DNA from: Bacillus sp. HNG | GTDB lineage: Bacteria > Bacillota > Bacilli > Bacillales > Bacillaceae_L | Length of the DNA stretch: 64,000 nucleotides | Direction: 5' to 3' | NCBI RefSeq assembly: GCF_003400205.1 | Contig: NZ_QUQV01000001.1 | Span: forward strand, 558,001 to 622,000 | Part shown: positions 26,666-35,958 of the stretch, piece by piece | Layout of the letters: each line of letters opens with the position of its first letter | Numbering within the stretch: position 1 is the first letter of the stretch | Notes under the pieces: generated by a model | Told to the model about the DNA's origin: nothing | What the model saw: only the letters and a program-made list of their open reading frames with translations | Databases searched by the model: none | Program-made: the position numbers and the translations under genes

Positions 26666-26689
26666 TTAGCACTATAATAATAGTGTTAA
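26666..26689. promoter_or_regulatory. Inverted repeat in the ctaB-ctaA gap
   Basis: TTAGCACTAT-AATA-ATAGTGTTAA: ten-base arms with one mismatch. The outer halves TTAGCACT/AGTGTTAA look like CIRCE arms, but the spacer is 8 instead of 11 bases, so HrcA binding is doubtful. It could be an operator of another factor or the end of an RNA; no T-tract follows. Confidence 0.5.
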
Positions 26690-26810
26690 ACCTTTGTTTT
26701 AAGGAACTTGTCGAAAATTAATTTTCCCCTCCTATCTATTTCTAGCAAACTCCTTCATAATATTCAACCTTTTTTACTACAATAATAAATTTTTTTCAAA
26801 TTCATGTGGG

Positions 26811-26839
26811 TTGTAAACAATTCGTAAATTGTGTAATAT
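26811..26839 (+). promoter_or_regulatory. Probable ctaA promoter
   Basis: TTGTAA, 17 bases, TAATAT: each hexamer matches sigma A in four of six positions, spacing ideal. Transcription would start near 26846, about 100 bases before the ctaA TTG. ResD activation, known for ctaA in B. subtilis, would suit a weak core promoter; TTTTGTGAAC near 26588 and TTTTTTGTGACC near 26621 are possible ResD-like sites but too weak to list separately. Confidence 0.5.
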
Positions 26840-26896
26840 CGAGAAGAGCGTTTCTTTGAATTTTATCTATTATTTAGATAAGATGAATATCGAGAA
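26835..26896. other. Direct repeat pair framing a palindrome before ctaA
   Basis: AATATCGAGAA occurs at 26835-26845 and 26886-26896, 51 bases apart (about five helical turns). Between them lies TTATCTA-TTATT-TAGATAA (26863-26881), a perfect 7-bp inverted repeat. The first repeat overlaps the probable -10 and start site. This looks like an operator array or a leader structure; the factor is unknown. Confidence 0.5.
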
Positions 26897-26947
26897 ATTT
26901 AAACTGGATAATAGAAATAACGTTTTAATATGTAAGAAGGTGATTTT

Positions 26948-27925
26948 TTGAGCCGTTCATTAAAATGGTTATCGGTTCTAACTACGATCGGTATGCTATT
27001 TGTGTTAATCGGTGGTGCACTAGTAACAAAAACTGAATCAGGTGCTGGATGTGGAGATTCATGGCCCCTTTGTCACGGACAATTAATTCCTGATGAGATA
27101 ACTTTTGAACTAGTTATTGAACTAAGTCATAGGGTTGTTTCTGGAGTTGTTGGGATTTTAGTTCTAGCACTATCGATCTGGTCTTGGAAGGCAATCGGTC
27201 ATATTAGAGAAACAAAGTTTTTAGCTTTTATATCATTCTTTTTCTTAGTTTTACAAGGACTGATTGGTGCAGCTGCAGTTATGTGGGGACAATCTGATCT
27301 CGTCCTAGCGCTTCATTTCGGAATTTCGCTTATCTCCTTTGCATCAGTTTTGTTATTGACTTTGCTAATTTTTGAAGTGGATAAGAAGTTTGATGCCGAT
27401 TCTCTAGTAATAGACAAAAAACTACGAACACAGTTTTACGCAATAACCATTTATAGTTTAGTTGTTGTTTATACAGGCGCATTGGTTCGACATGTTGGGG
27501 CTTCCCTAGCTTGCCCTGATTGGCCAGTATGTACATATAATAATATTGGTCTTCCAACTCAATTGCATGAATGGATTCAAATGGGACACAGACTATTGGC
27601 AGGCATATTATTTATATGGGTATTGATGCTTTTTGTTCGTATTTATAAGCATTATAAGCACGAAAAGGTTCTTTATCACGGATGGATGATTGCATTAGGC
27701 TTCATTTCGTTGCAAGTTATATCGGGGGCAATTGTTGTTTTATCTGACCTAAATCTTTATATTGCACTTGCACACGCTTTATTTATCGCTTGCCTATTCG
27801 GAGTTTTTAGTTACTTTATTTTATTATCATCAAGAAGTAATAGAAATGAAATGGCATTAAAGACAGAAGCGCAAAATCCAAATGAGGAACCAATTAGTTC
27901 AAATCGAACAGTCCCAATTCAATAA
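26948..27925 (+). CDS. ctaA: Heme A synthase
   Basis: Oxidises the C8 methyl of heme O to a formyl group, giving heme A for the caa3 oxidase. Type with cysteine pairs: [14 protein letters not shown] (Cys near residues 35 and 42) and [14 protein letters not shown]. Eight helices; heme ligands His in [24 protein letters not shown] and ALAHALF. The protein has 325 residues with a hydrophilic tail (residues 300-325). The start is TTG with AAGGTGAT upstream. Divergent from ctaB. Confidence 0.95.
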   Translation: MSRSLKWLSVLTTIGMLFVLIGGALVTKTESGAGCGDSWPLCHGQLIPDEITFELVIELSHRVVSGVVGILVLALSIWSWKAIGHIRETKFLAFISFFFLVLQGLIGAAAVMWGQSDLVLALHFGISLISFASVLLLTLLIFEVDKKFDADSLVIDKKLRTQFYAITIYSLVVVYTGALVRHVGASLACPDWPVCTYNNIGLPTQLHEWIQMGHRLLAGILFIWVLMLFVRIYKHYKHEKVLYHGWMIALGFISLQVISGAIVVLSDLNLYIALAHALFIACLFGVFSYFILLSSRSNRNEMALKTEAQNPNEEPISSNRTVPIQ

Positions 27926-27932
27926 GATAGTA

Positions 27933-27966
27933 AACCCGAGGGAGCTTTTCCTCGGGTTATTTTTTT
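27933..27966 (+). terminator. Terminator of ctaA
   Basis: AACCCGAGG/CCTCGGGTT, 8-base loop, followed by ATTTTTTTG. Confidence 0.9.
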
Positions 27967-27974
27967 GCATAAAA

Positions 27975-28003
27975 GAGCCCCAAAGTAATAACCTTCGGGG
28001 CTC
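27975..28003 (-). terminator. Terminator of pyc
   Basis: GAGCCCC/GGGGCTC with a 15-base loop; on the minus strand followed by TTTTATGC and a distal T-run. It lies 9 bases past the pyc stop. Confidence 0.8.
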
Positions 28004-28011
28004 AAAGTGAT

Positions 28012-31000
28012 TTATTTTGTAAGTTCTAGTAAAAGGTCACCCGTTTGGATCGCTTCACCATTTGCTACGTGAATATCCTTAACTACACCCGTGAATGGGG
28101 CTTGAACAGTTGTTTCCATCTTCATTGCTTCTGTAATCATGAGATGGTCCCCTTTATTTACTTTATCGCCTTTTTCTACTAATACTTTAATCACTGTACC
28201 TGGCATTGTAGCGCCAATATGGTTTTCGTTATCACGATCTGCTTTTAGCTTCGCAACAACAGTTGATTTAATATTCGTATCCTTAACGATAACTTCACGA
28301 GGCTGTCCATTCAATTCAAAATAGACAATTCTTGTACCATCTGGCTGTGCTTGACCAACTGAAACAAGTTTAACAATTAATGTCTTTCCTTGTTCAATCT
28401 CTACTTCAATTTCCTCACCAAGTCTCATTCCGTAAAGGAACGTTGGTGTATCTAACATTGAAATGTTACCAAATTGCTCAAACGTTTTTTGGTAGTCCAT
28501 GAATACCTTCGGATATAACGCATAAGAAACCAAATCTTTATTCGTTACATCACGATTTAGACTGTGAGTTAAGGTATCTTTTACATCACTGAAGTCTACA
28601 GACTCTAGTAATTCACCTGGACGAACGGTAATCGGCTCGCGTCCCTTTAAAATAATCCGTTGAAGTTCTTTAGGGAATCCACCATGTGGTTGACCTAAAT
28701 ATCCTTCAAATAACTCCACTACAGAATCAGGGAAGTCAAGAGTTTCTCCTCTTTCGTAAATATCATCTTCCGTTAGGTTGTTTTGAACCATGTATAATGC
28801 CATATCACCGACAACTTTTGAAGACGGTGTTACCTTTACTATATCGCCGAACATATCATTTACACGACGATACATTTCTTTAACCTCTTCCCATCTTGTG
28901 CCAAGGCCAACTCCCTTAGCCTGTTGCTGAAGATTACTATATTGTCCACCTGGCATTTCATGTTGATAAACCTCAGTATGTGGTGCATTCATACCACTTT
29001 CAAAATCTTGATAATATTTGCGTACACCTTCCCAGTATCGTGCAATCTCCTCATATGCTTTTACAGAAAGCTCTGGTTTTCTTTCAGAACCTTCCAATGC
29101 ATATAATAATGAGTTTGCACTTGGTTGAGATGTTAAACCTGCCATCGAGCTTGCCGCTACGTCAACAATGTCTACACCTGCTTCAATCGCTTTAGCATAA
29201 GTGAATAACCCGTTTCCACTTGTATCATGTGTGTGTAAGTGAATTGGAATTGAAACTGTCTCTTTCAATTCTGAAATTAACGCATATGCTGCTTGAGGCT
29301 TTAGTAAACCTGCCATATCCTTGATTCCCAGAATATGAGCACCAGATTGCTCTAGTTCTTTTGCTAGGTCTTTATAATATTTCAAATCATACTTTGTTCG
29401 TGTTGGATCACTAATATCACCTGTATAACAAATGGCCGCTTCAGCTATTTTTCCGTTGTTACGAACAGAATCAATCGCTAGTGTCATCCCATTCACCCAG
29501 TTGAGACTGTCAAAGATACGGAATACATCGATTCCAGACTGAGCTGATTCTTTCACAAACTCACGGATCAGATTATCAGGGTAGTTTTTATATCCAACTG
29601 CGTTTGAGGCACGGAGTAGCATTTGGAATAAAATATTTGGAGCTTGCTTTCTTAATGTTTCAAGGCGCTCCCAAGGATCCTCATTTAAGAAACGGTAAGC
29701 TACATCAAATGTTGCTCCCCCCCACATCTCTAGTGAGAATAACTCTGGTAATAATCTTGCGGTTGGATCTGCAATTTGTTTAATATCATTCGTTCTAATT
29801 CTTGTTGCCAGTAGTGATTGGTGAGCATCACGGAATGTTGTATCCGTAAAAAGAACTTGTTTTTGTTCCTTTACCCAATTCACTACCCCTTCTGGACCAT
29901 GTTCATCTAAAATTTGTTTTGTTCCAGATGGAACCGGTTCATCATGTCTTACTTTTGGTAAGAATGGTTTATCAAATACTGGCTTTCTTTTCTTTTCAAC
30001 ACCAGGGAAACCGTTGATTGTTACTGTTCCAATATAGGAAAGCATCTTTGTACCACGGTCCTTTGGTTTAGGAAAAATAAACAACTCAGGTGATGAATCA
30101 ATAAAAGAAGTATCATATTCACCAGATAAGAACTTGTCGTGTTTTACAACGTTTTCCAGGAACGGAATGTTTGTTTTAATTCCGCGGATTCTGAATTCCT
30201 TCAAGTTTCTGACCATTTTTGATGCAGCATGTTCAAAGGTTAATGCTTGTGTAGATAGTTTCACTAATAATGAATCATAATATGGTGTTATCACTGCGCC
30301 TTGGAATCCGTTTCCTGCGTCTAGACGAACACCAAATCCGCCACCACTTCGATATGCGCTAATTCTACCTGTATCTGGCATGAAATTATTTAATGGATCC
30401 TCTGTTGTTACACGGGATTGAATGGCATACCCATGTGTTTTAATATCTTCCTGTGCTGGGATACCGATTTCATTACTGTGTAATGAATGACCCTCAGCAA
30501 CCTGGATTTGTGTTTGAACGATATCTATACCTGTAATCATTTCTGTGATCGTATGTTCAACCTGTACACGTGGGTTTACTTCGATAAAGTAGAATTCATC
30601 ATTGGCTACGAGGAATTCAACAGTTCCGGCATTCACATACTGTACATTCTTCATTAATTTTACCGCAGCATCACAAATATCTTGACGTAATTGTTCAGAT
30701 AAAGAAACACTTGGTGCTACTTCGACCACTTTTTGATGACGTCGTTGAACAGAGCAATCACGCTCATAGAGATGAACGATATTTCCATGACTATCACCAA
30801 TAATTTGGACTTCAATATGTTTTGGATTTTCAATTAGCTTTTCAATATATACTTCATCACTACCAAATGCAGCCTTAGCTTCTGATTTAGCACGTTCGTA
30901 CGATTCTTTAATCCCCGCCTTATTACGAACAATACGCATTCCGCGTCCACCACCACCAAGTGATGCTTTGATGATTACAGGATACCCGTATTCTTCGCCA

Positions 31001-31452
31001 AAACGCACTGCCTCTTCTAAGCTTTTTAGTGGCCCATCACTACCAGGAATAACTGGGATACCTGCTTTTTCTGCTTGGTGTCTTGCTTTTACCTTGTCAC
31101 CAAACATATCAAGATGTCCAGTATTAGGACCGATGAAAATAATATTCTCTTCTTCACATCTTCTAGCAAAATCAATATTCTCAGATAAAAATCCATAACC
31201 TGGATGAATGGCATCTACGTCATTTTCTTTTGCAATCTCAATAATTCCTTCAATATCCAAATAGGCATCTATTGGTTTTTTTCCTTCACCAACTAAATAA
31301 GCCTCATCTGCTTTATAACGATGATAAGAGCCTGCATCTTCCTTGGAATAGACAGCAACTGTACGAATATTTAATTCCGTACATGCCCTAAAAACACGTA
31401 TCGCGATTTCACCACGATTGGCAACTAGTACCTTCTTGATGCGCTTGTCCAT
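28012..31452 (-). CDS. pyc: Pyruvate carboxylase
   Basis: Anaplerotic enzyme: pyruvate + HCO3- + ATP to oxaloacetate, 1146 residues in one chain. Order: biotin carboxylase (about 1-450; KKVLVANRGEIAIR, KASLGGGGRGMR, EVNPRVQVEHT), carboxyltransferase TIM barrel (about 530-800; TDTTFRDAHQSLLATR, metal-binding HLHTHDTSGNG), the PYC/OADA linker and tetramerisation part, and biotin carrier at the end with EAMKMETT (Lys near 1112). AGGAGG precedes the ATG. Its place beside ftsW and ctaA is conserved. Acetyl-CoA, its usual activator, is made by the Pdh complex in this window. Confidence 0.97.
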   Translation of the reverse strand: MDKRIKKVLVANRGEIAIRVFRACTELNIRTVAVYSKEDAGSYHRYKADEAYLVGEGKKPIDAYLDIEGIIEIAKENDVDAIHPGYGFLSENIDFARRCEEENIIFIGPNTGHLDMFGDKVKARHQAEKAGIPVIPGSDGPLKSLEEAVRFGEEYGYPVIIKASLGGGGRGMRIVRNKAGIKESYERAKSEAKAAFGSDEVYIEKLIENPKHIEVQIIGDSHGNIVHLYERDCSVQRRHQKVVEVAPSVSLSEQLRQDICDAAVKLMKNVQYVNAGTVEFLVANDEFYFIEVNPRVQVEHTITEMITGIDIVQTQIQVAEGHSLHSNEIGIPAQEDIKTHGYAIQSRVTTEDPLNNFMPDTGRISAYRSGGGFGVRLDAGNGFQGAVITPYYDSLLVKLSTQALTFEHAASKMVRNLKEFRIRGIKTNIPFLENVVKHDKFLSGEYDTSFIDSSPELFIFPKPKDRGTKMLSYIGTVTINGFPGVEKKRKPVFDKPFLPKVRHDEPVPSGTKQILDEHGPEGVVNWVKEQKQVLFTDTTFRDAHQSLLATRIRTNDIKQIADPTARLLPELFSLEMWGGATFDVAYRFLNEDPWERLETLRKQAPNILFQMLLRASNAVGYKNYPDNLIREFVKESAQSGIDVFRIFDSLNWVNGMTLAIDSVRNNGKIAEAAICYTGDISDPTRTKYDLKYYKDLAKELEQSGAHILGIKDMAGLLKPQAAYALISELKETVSIPIHLHTHDTSGNGLFTYAKAIEAGVDIVDVAASSMAGLTSQPSANSLLYALEGSERKPELSVKAYEEIARYWEGVRKYYQDFESGMNAPHTEVYQHEMPGGQYSNLQQQAKGVGLGTRWEEVKEMYRRVNDMFGDIVKVTPSSKVVGDMALYMVQNNLTEDDIYERGETLDFPDSVVELFEGYLGQPHGGFPKELQRIILKGREPITVRPGELLESVDFSDVKDTLTHSLNRDVTNKDLVSYALYPKVFMDYQKTFEQFGNISMLDTPTFLYGMRLGEEIEVEIEQGKTLIVKLVSVGQAQPDGTRIVYFELNGQPREVIVKDTNIKSTVVAKLKADRDNENHIGATMPGTVIKVLVEKGDKVNKGDHLMITEAMKMETTVQAPFTGVVKDIHVANGEAIQTGDLLLELTK

Positions 31453-31524
31453 ATAAATCCTCCTTCTAAAAAATCATATAATTTAAAAAGTATAATACAT
31501 TTTATCATCAACATATAGATATTT

Positions 31525-32739
31525 TTATCTATAAGAGACATAGTTTTTTTGAAAAGAACGAGCCGGTTGGCTTTGCGGTTGTTTTTCTTTTGTGAGATAC
31601 ATAGATTGGTAATTTGTAAACATTGAAACATTTATTAGAATTCCCATAGAGGCCATTAATAACAATAGAGATGAACCTCCATAGCTAATAAATGGCAAGG
31701 TAACCCCAGTGATTGGAATTAACCCCGTTAATCCTCCTAGATTAATAAAAGTTTGAATGGCGATCATGGAGGAAATACCAATCGCTAGCAAACTTCCAAA
31801 AGGGTCTGTACATTTTCTTGCAATTTGGAATCCTCGTAAAACAATATATGCTAACAATAATAATACAAATAAGACTCCAAATAAACCTAATTCTTCAGCA
31901 ATTATTGCCATAATGAAATCTGTATGGGCTTCTGGAAGGTAATTAAACTTTTGAATACTTTGTCCTAAACCTAGACCTTTCCATCCACCAGCACCTAAAG
32001 CTATATAGGAGTTTACTAATTGGTAGCCATTCTTTTCATCTTCAAAAGGATTCATAAATCCTAAAAAACGCCCCATACGTCCCTCAGATAGGATCCCACC
32101 TGATAAGATGTATAGTAACGGTGATAAAAGTACCGCTGTAACAAAGCCCAGAAAGATAAGTTTACCGAGGCTTTTAATCCCCATACCTGAACATAAAATA
32201 ATGGTCAATGCAATTAACCCAATAATAAAGGCTGTTCCAAAATCAGGTTGTATCGCTACTGTCATACATATAAAAAGGGTAAAAATGATAGGTGGCATAA
32301 CTGCTATTCCAAATTGGTTAATATACGCCTGTTTCTTCGAATAAACGGCAGCAAGATAGATGATAACACTAAGTTTAGTAAACTCAGAAGGCTGAATTCC
32401 CCTTGCCCCTACCATAATCCAACTTTGAGCGTTATTTGCTGTATGACCTACAACAAATACTAATAAAAGCATTGCGACTGAACCTAGAACAATAGTGAGA
32501 AGAATTTTTTTAGATGCATATATTTTATAAGGTAAGATCATGGTAACAAAAAATGCAGCTGTACCAGCGAGTAAAGCCACTTTCTGTCTATCAAAGAAGA
32601 AGGATGGGTTTTCTCCAAACTTTGGGGCTGAGGCAATGACCATGCTTGCACTATAGACCATGACGAGTCCAAAGGAACATAAAAGAAACACAGCAACTAC
32701 TAGGGTATAATCATATGATTTTAAAATTTTCTTAAGCAT
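31525..32739 (-). CDS. ftsW: Cell division peptidoglycan polymerase FtsW
   Basis: SEDS-family glycosyltransferase of the divisome, about 404 residues, ten membrane helices. SEDS features: MVYSASMV near helix 1, GARGIQPSEFTKLSVI with the region near the catalytic Asp, EAHTDFIMAIIAEELGLFG, and GVTLPFISYGGSSLL near the C-terminus. Position between ylaN and pyc marks it as FtsW (B. subtilis YlaO) rather than SpoVE or RodA. Of the two start codons, ATG at 32739 is 6 bases after GAGGAAG; the one at 32745 touches it. Basic tail of about 30 residues. Confidence 0.92.
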   Translation of the reverse strand: MLKKILKSYDYTLVVAVFLLCSFGLVMVYSASMVIASAPKFGENPSFFFDRQKVALLAGTAAFFVTMILPYKIYASKKILLTIVLGSVAMLLLVFVVGHTANNAQSWIMVGARGIQPSEFTKLSVIIYLAAVYSKKQAYINQFGIAVMPPIIFTLFICMTVAIQPDFGTAFIIGLIALTIILCSGMGIKSLGKLIFLGFVTAVLLSPLLYILSGGILSEGRMGRFLGFMNPFEDEKNGYQLVNSYIALGAGGWKGLGLGQSIQKFNYLPEAHTDFIMAIIAEELGLFGVLFVLLLLAYIVLRGFQIARKCTDPFGSLLAIGISSMIAIQTFINLGGLTGLIPITGVTLPFISYGGSSLLLLMASMGILINVSMFTNYQSMYLTKEKQPQSQPARSFQKNYVSYR

Positions 32740-32927
32740 TGGCATCTTCCTCTAAATACAGGATATAATTATTTATTGTACTATATTTTTTCGGTTTATA
32801 TCGTAAAAATCCTGCATTTTTCTTCTAATCTTACACCAATTAAGGTGTTTAGTATTATCTACAACGTGAAAACCTTTTTTATAAAATTACTGTAAAAAAG
32901 AAATGCTGTAAACCCTTCTTATAAAAA

Positions 32928-32963
32928 AACTCAAATTATCCATTAGAACGGATAATTTGAGTT
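32928..32963 (-). terminator. Terminator of ylaN
   Basis: AACTCAAATTATCC/GGATAATTTGAGTT, 8-base loop, followed by T7 on the minus strand. The 180 bases from here to ftsW are AT-rich and probably hold the ftsW promoter; none is clear. Confidence 0.9.
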
Positions 32964-32981
32964 GATTTATCTATAGGTTAC

Positions 32982-33263
32982 CTATTTTCGAGTTGAAGCT
33001 TCATGAAGAACGGATAATTCACGCTCAAGTTTTGAGATGAGCTCTTTTCCTTCAAGCCCCTCTATTAATCCTAATCGTACTGCAAAATCTATTTCCCTGG
33101 ATAATCCGAACATTTGCGTATCAAGTACTTCTTCATAAAGTGGACATTGAGGCATGGTTAAATTATCCATTTGAACTTTAATAAGTTTTAATATTTTTTC
33201 AGCATCTGCTTGTAGTAAAGACAATGCTTTTTCACGATGATTGATCGAAATCTCTGAAGTCAA
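32982..33263 (-). CDS. ylaN: YlaN family protein
   Basis: YlaN/UPF0358, 93 residues, all-helical dimeric protein. [22 protein letters not shown] and [14 protein letters not shown] are typical. In B. subtilis it was reported essential, and in Staphylococcus aureus it binds iron(II) and relieves Fur repression; this is family knowledge. It stands alone before ftsW, as in relatives. GAGGGG lies before the ATG. Confidence 0.9.
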   Translation of the reverse strand: MTSEISINHREKALSLLQADAEKILKLIKVQMDNLTMPQCPLYEEVLDTQMFGLSREIDFAVRLGLIEGLEGKELISKLERELSVLHEASTRK

Positions 33264-33472
33264 TTTATAACCCCTCCGTTCAGAAGCGATACCTAATCCT
33301 ATCTATAAATATTAACCTGTATACAATAAAATTGCAAGAATAAATAGATAAGACTATTATTCTTTAAAATCGATTTCATTAACAAATAGCGTTAATTCAG
33401 ACAATTAATGAGCTTATACTTCCTATTACGTTTCAAAAGCACTATAATATGAATGAAAGGATTGATGCATCG

Positions 33473-33970
33473 ATGAACTCAATTATTTTAATTGAAGGAA
33501 AGACAAAGTATAAAATTACACTTGACCCAAGTGTGTGGATTTTTGATGATCGTAGAGTGGATTTACTTACATATTTCGAGTCTGATCAAATCGTCGAGCA
33601 AGATTTAAGCGAATACACAAAATCAGTTTCCAAGCATTGGGATCGAGAAATTACGGAAGGTGCGATTTACCCTCCTACTTTAAAAACAGAGAAAAAGTTT
33701 TTAAAGGAAAAAGTATTAACTGGTACATTTGGGATCCCTTTTACGGATTTTATTAAAAATGCAGAACCCTTTGAAGATGCTACTACATTAAAAATCGTAC
33801 AAAATGATCAAGAAACAATTGTTCCACTTAGCGAAGCATATAATGCTGTTCTTGGCTTTTCAAAAGAAGGTAAGCCTTTACGTGAAGACGGACCTGTCCA
33901 TTTTTATTTTGGAGATGGATCAAATCGTGAAAACCCAATAAAGAATATTACAAGTTTTATCATTGAATAA
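33473..33970 (+). CDS. Conserved hypothetical protein at the ylaL position
   Basis: Soluble protein of about 165 residues, function unknown. Beta-rich with acidic content: ILIEGKTKYKITLDPSVWIF at the start, REITEGAIYPPTL near residue 62 and HFYFGDGSNRENPIKNITSF at the end, which recalls ligand-binding loops of beta-sandwich proteins. It occupies the position of ylaL between ylaK and ylaN, so it may be that gene, but I cannot confirm it by sequence. Start uncertain: ATG at 33473 lies 12 bases after AAAGG, while the ATG at 33449 lacks a site. Confidence 0.7.
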   Translation: MNSIILIEGKTKYKITLDPSVWIFDDRRVDLLTYFESDQIVEQDLSEYTKSVSKHWDREITEGAIYPPTLKTEKKFLKEKVLTGTFGIPFTDFIKNAEPFEDATTLKIVQNDQETIVPLSEAYNAVLGFSKEGKPLREDGPVHFYFGDGSNRENPIKNITSFIIE

Positions 33971-33981
33971 CATGGGAATAG

Positions 33982-34026
33982 AGCCTGTCACTAACCCTCT
34001 TAACGGATAGTGACAGGCTTTATTAT
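33982..34026 (+). terminator. Terminator of the ylaL-position gene
   Basis: AGCCTGTCACTA/TAGTGACAGGCT around a 14-base loop, then TTATTATCTTT. Confidence 0.85.
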
Positions 34027-34100
34027 CTTTAATGATGGCTCTTTTTAAAAGATAGTTGTTATTAACTTATAGTTTTTTTGAAACTAGGGGTGATTTCTGC

Positions 34101-34320
34101 TTCTGGCACTCGCTTTTCGCGGGCGATCTGCAAGCCTCCTCTGGCCTACACGATGTAGGTCACGAAGCCGTTGCTCCAGGACGTGGCGCTCTTAGGCTTC
34201 GATCATTAATACCTCACTGCGGGGTCTCGCTTGGCTCGCTATTCCCGCAGGACGTTGAATAGGCTTCCTTGAAACTACATCGCACGAAGAAAATGCCTGC
34301 ATTTTCGAGGATCTCGTGCC
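34101..34320. repeat. Dispersed repeat, family B, with nested hairpin module
   Basis: Begins TTCTGGCACTCGCTTTTCGC and ends ATCTCGTGCC. CTCGCTTTTCGCGGGC, GCCTCCTC, TGCGGGGTCTC and GCTATTCCCGCAGGA recur in the reverse complement of the element at 57005-57160. At about 34145-34207 lies an extra block (CTACA-CGA-TGTAG, then GCTCCAGGACGTGGC) like that inside the copies at 6.1 and 18.5 kb. It occupies the gap between the ylaL-position gene and ylaK; the rest of the gap shows nothing. Confidence 0.75.
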
Positions 34321-34413
34321 ATACGCTCCAATACTTGAAGTAACACCAAAAGTTTTATTAAATAATACTTATTAATCTCTATAATAATAACAACAATGTT
34401 TAAGGAAACGGCC

Positions 34414-35748
34414 TTAAAGAATATCCGCAGCTAATTGCGCTAGACCAGACCGTTCTCCTTTTACTAATCGAATATGGCCAGCAATCTTTTGATCCTTAAA
34501 TTTCTCTACCACATATGTTAACCCATTATTGTATTCATCTAAATATGGATGGTCGATTTGTTCGGTATCTCCCATAAACACGATTTTACTCTTATCTCCC
34601 ACTCTCGTGAGTATCGTCTTAACCTCATGCTTGGTTAAATTTTGCGCCTCATCAATAATGATAAATTGCTCTGGAATGCTTCTCCCTCTGATATAGGTAA
34701 GAGCCTCAACCTCAATTGAGCCCATTCCGGCTAAAATAGCATCCAATTCACCAGGCTTTTTCGTATTAAATAAATATTCTAGATTATCAAAGATTGGTTG
34801 CATCCACGGCCTTAGTTTTTCCTGTTTTTCTCCAGGTAAGAATCCAATATCTTTTCCTACAGGGACTATAGGGCGCGCGACTAGTAGCTTTTTATACTGC
34901 CCTAAATCCTCTGTCTGCATGAGTCCAGCCGCAAGGGCTAATAATGTTTTTCCAGTCCCAGCCTTCCCTATTAGCGTCACCAATGGTATATCCTCTCTTA
35001 ATAACAACTCAAACGCCATTGTTTGCTGCACATTTCTTGGTTTAATACCCCAAATATGATCCTGTTTAAAATGGAGCTTTTTTACCACTTTACCTGTCTT
35101 ATCAACGATCCCAATAGCAGATGATGAACCACCTAATGCATCTTTTAAGAGGATAAATTGATTTGGATAAAATGGGTGATTGACTAACTCTGTTACGTGA
35201 AGTTCCCCTTTTTCATAAAAGAGATCAAGAAGGTTACGGTTTATATATATTTCGAGAAATCCGGAATATATATGGTCAACCTCAACCACACGATCGCTTA
35301 AAAAATCTTCCGATTGTAACCCTAATGCATCAGCCTTTACTCGAACTAATGCATCCTTACTTACTAAAATAACCTGTTTTCCATTTTCTTTTGATTGTTC
35401 TTCCAACGAGAGATTTTTGGCAACTGCTAAAATGCGGTTATCATTTGTTTTCTCAACAAAGATCTCTTGAAGTTCATGAAAGGATCTATGATTTAATTCA
35501 ATCCGCAGGCTTCCACCTGTTTCAAGCAGTATTTTTTCGTGTAATTTCCCTGTTTGCCGTAAATTATCGATAAGCTTTGATACGTGCCTCGCATTTCTAC
35601 CTATTTCATCCATATAACGTTTTTTTGAGTCAACCTCTTCTAACACTACTGCAGGTATAACTACCTCATTATCTTCAAATGAAAAAATTGCTCTAGGATC
35701 TTGCAGTAATACATTTGTGTCTAATACATAAATTTTCCCCAAAATCAC
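34414..35748 (-). CDS. ylaK: PIN-PhoH ATPase YlaK
   Basis: Two-domain protein of 444 residues, PhoH2 type: an N-terminal PIN ribonuclease domain (about 1-135; KIYVLDTNVLLQDPRAIFSF with the first acidic residue) and a C-terminal PhoH RNA helicase-like ATPase (about 225-444; Walker A GKAGTGKTL near 251, Walker B FIIIDEAQN). PhoH2 proteins unwind and cleave RNA in other bacteria; the role in Bacillus is not settled. All acidic PIN residues I look for seem present. Monocistronic, divergent from ylaJ. Confidence 0.92.
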   Translation of the reverse strand: MILGKIYVLDTNVLLQDPRAIFSFEDNEVVIPAVVLEEVDSKKRYMDEIGRNARHVSKLIDNLRQTGKLHEKILLETGGSLRIELNHRSFHELQEIFVEKTNDNRILAVAKNLSLEEQSKENGKQVILVSKDALVRVKADALGLQSEDFLSDRVVEVDHIYSGFLEIYINRNLLDLFYEKGELHVTELVNHPFYPNQFILLKDALGGSSSAIGIVDKTGKVVKKLHFKQDHIWGIKPRNVQQTMAFELLLREDIPLVTLIGKAGTGKTLLALAAGLMQTEDLGQYKKLLVARPIVPVGKDIGFLPGEKQEKLRPWMQPIFDNLEYLFNTKKPGELDAILAGMGSIEVEALTYIRGRSIPEQFIIIDEAQNLTKHEVKTILTRVGDKSKIVFMGDTEQIDHPYLDEYNNGLTYVVEKFKDQKIAGHIRLVKGERSGLAQLAADIL

Positions 35749-35958
35749 GCCTCCTACTCAAGTGGGTTTCAATTTTTGTTTTAGGAGTGAAACAGGTAAT
35801 CCTTTCGTACGAAAATTTTTTTATATTATATTAGCCAATCCTAATTTTTGTTCGTGTAAGGACGACCATTGATAAAAATATATGTCTGGATGCATAAAGA
35901 TAGAAGAATAATTAAACAATAAAAAAAGAAAACATATAGAACGATGGGAGGCAAAACG

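Noticed and set aside
26666-26689. CIRCE (HrcA) operator before ctaA
   Set aside because: The arms resemble CIRCE but the spacer is three bases too short and one arm base differs, and cta genes are not known HrcA targets; kept only as an unnamed inverted repeat.
34056-34262. Plus-strand frame of 68 codons
   Set aside because: Translated repeat DNA of family B; no start signal and no conservation expected.
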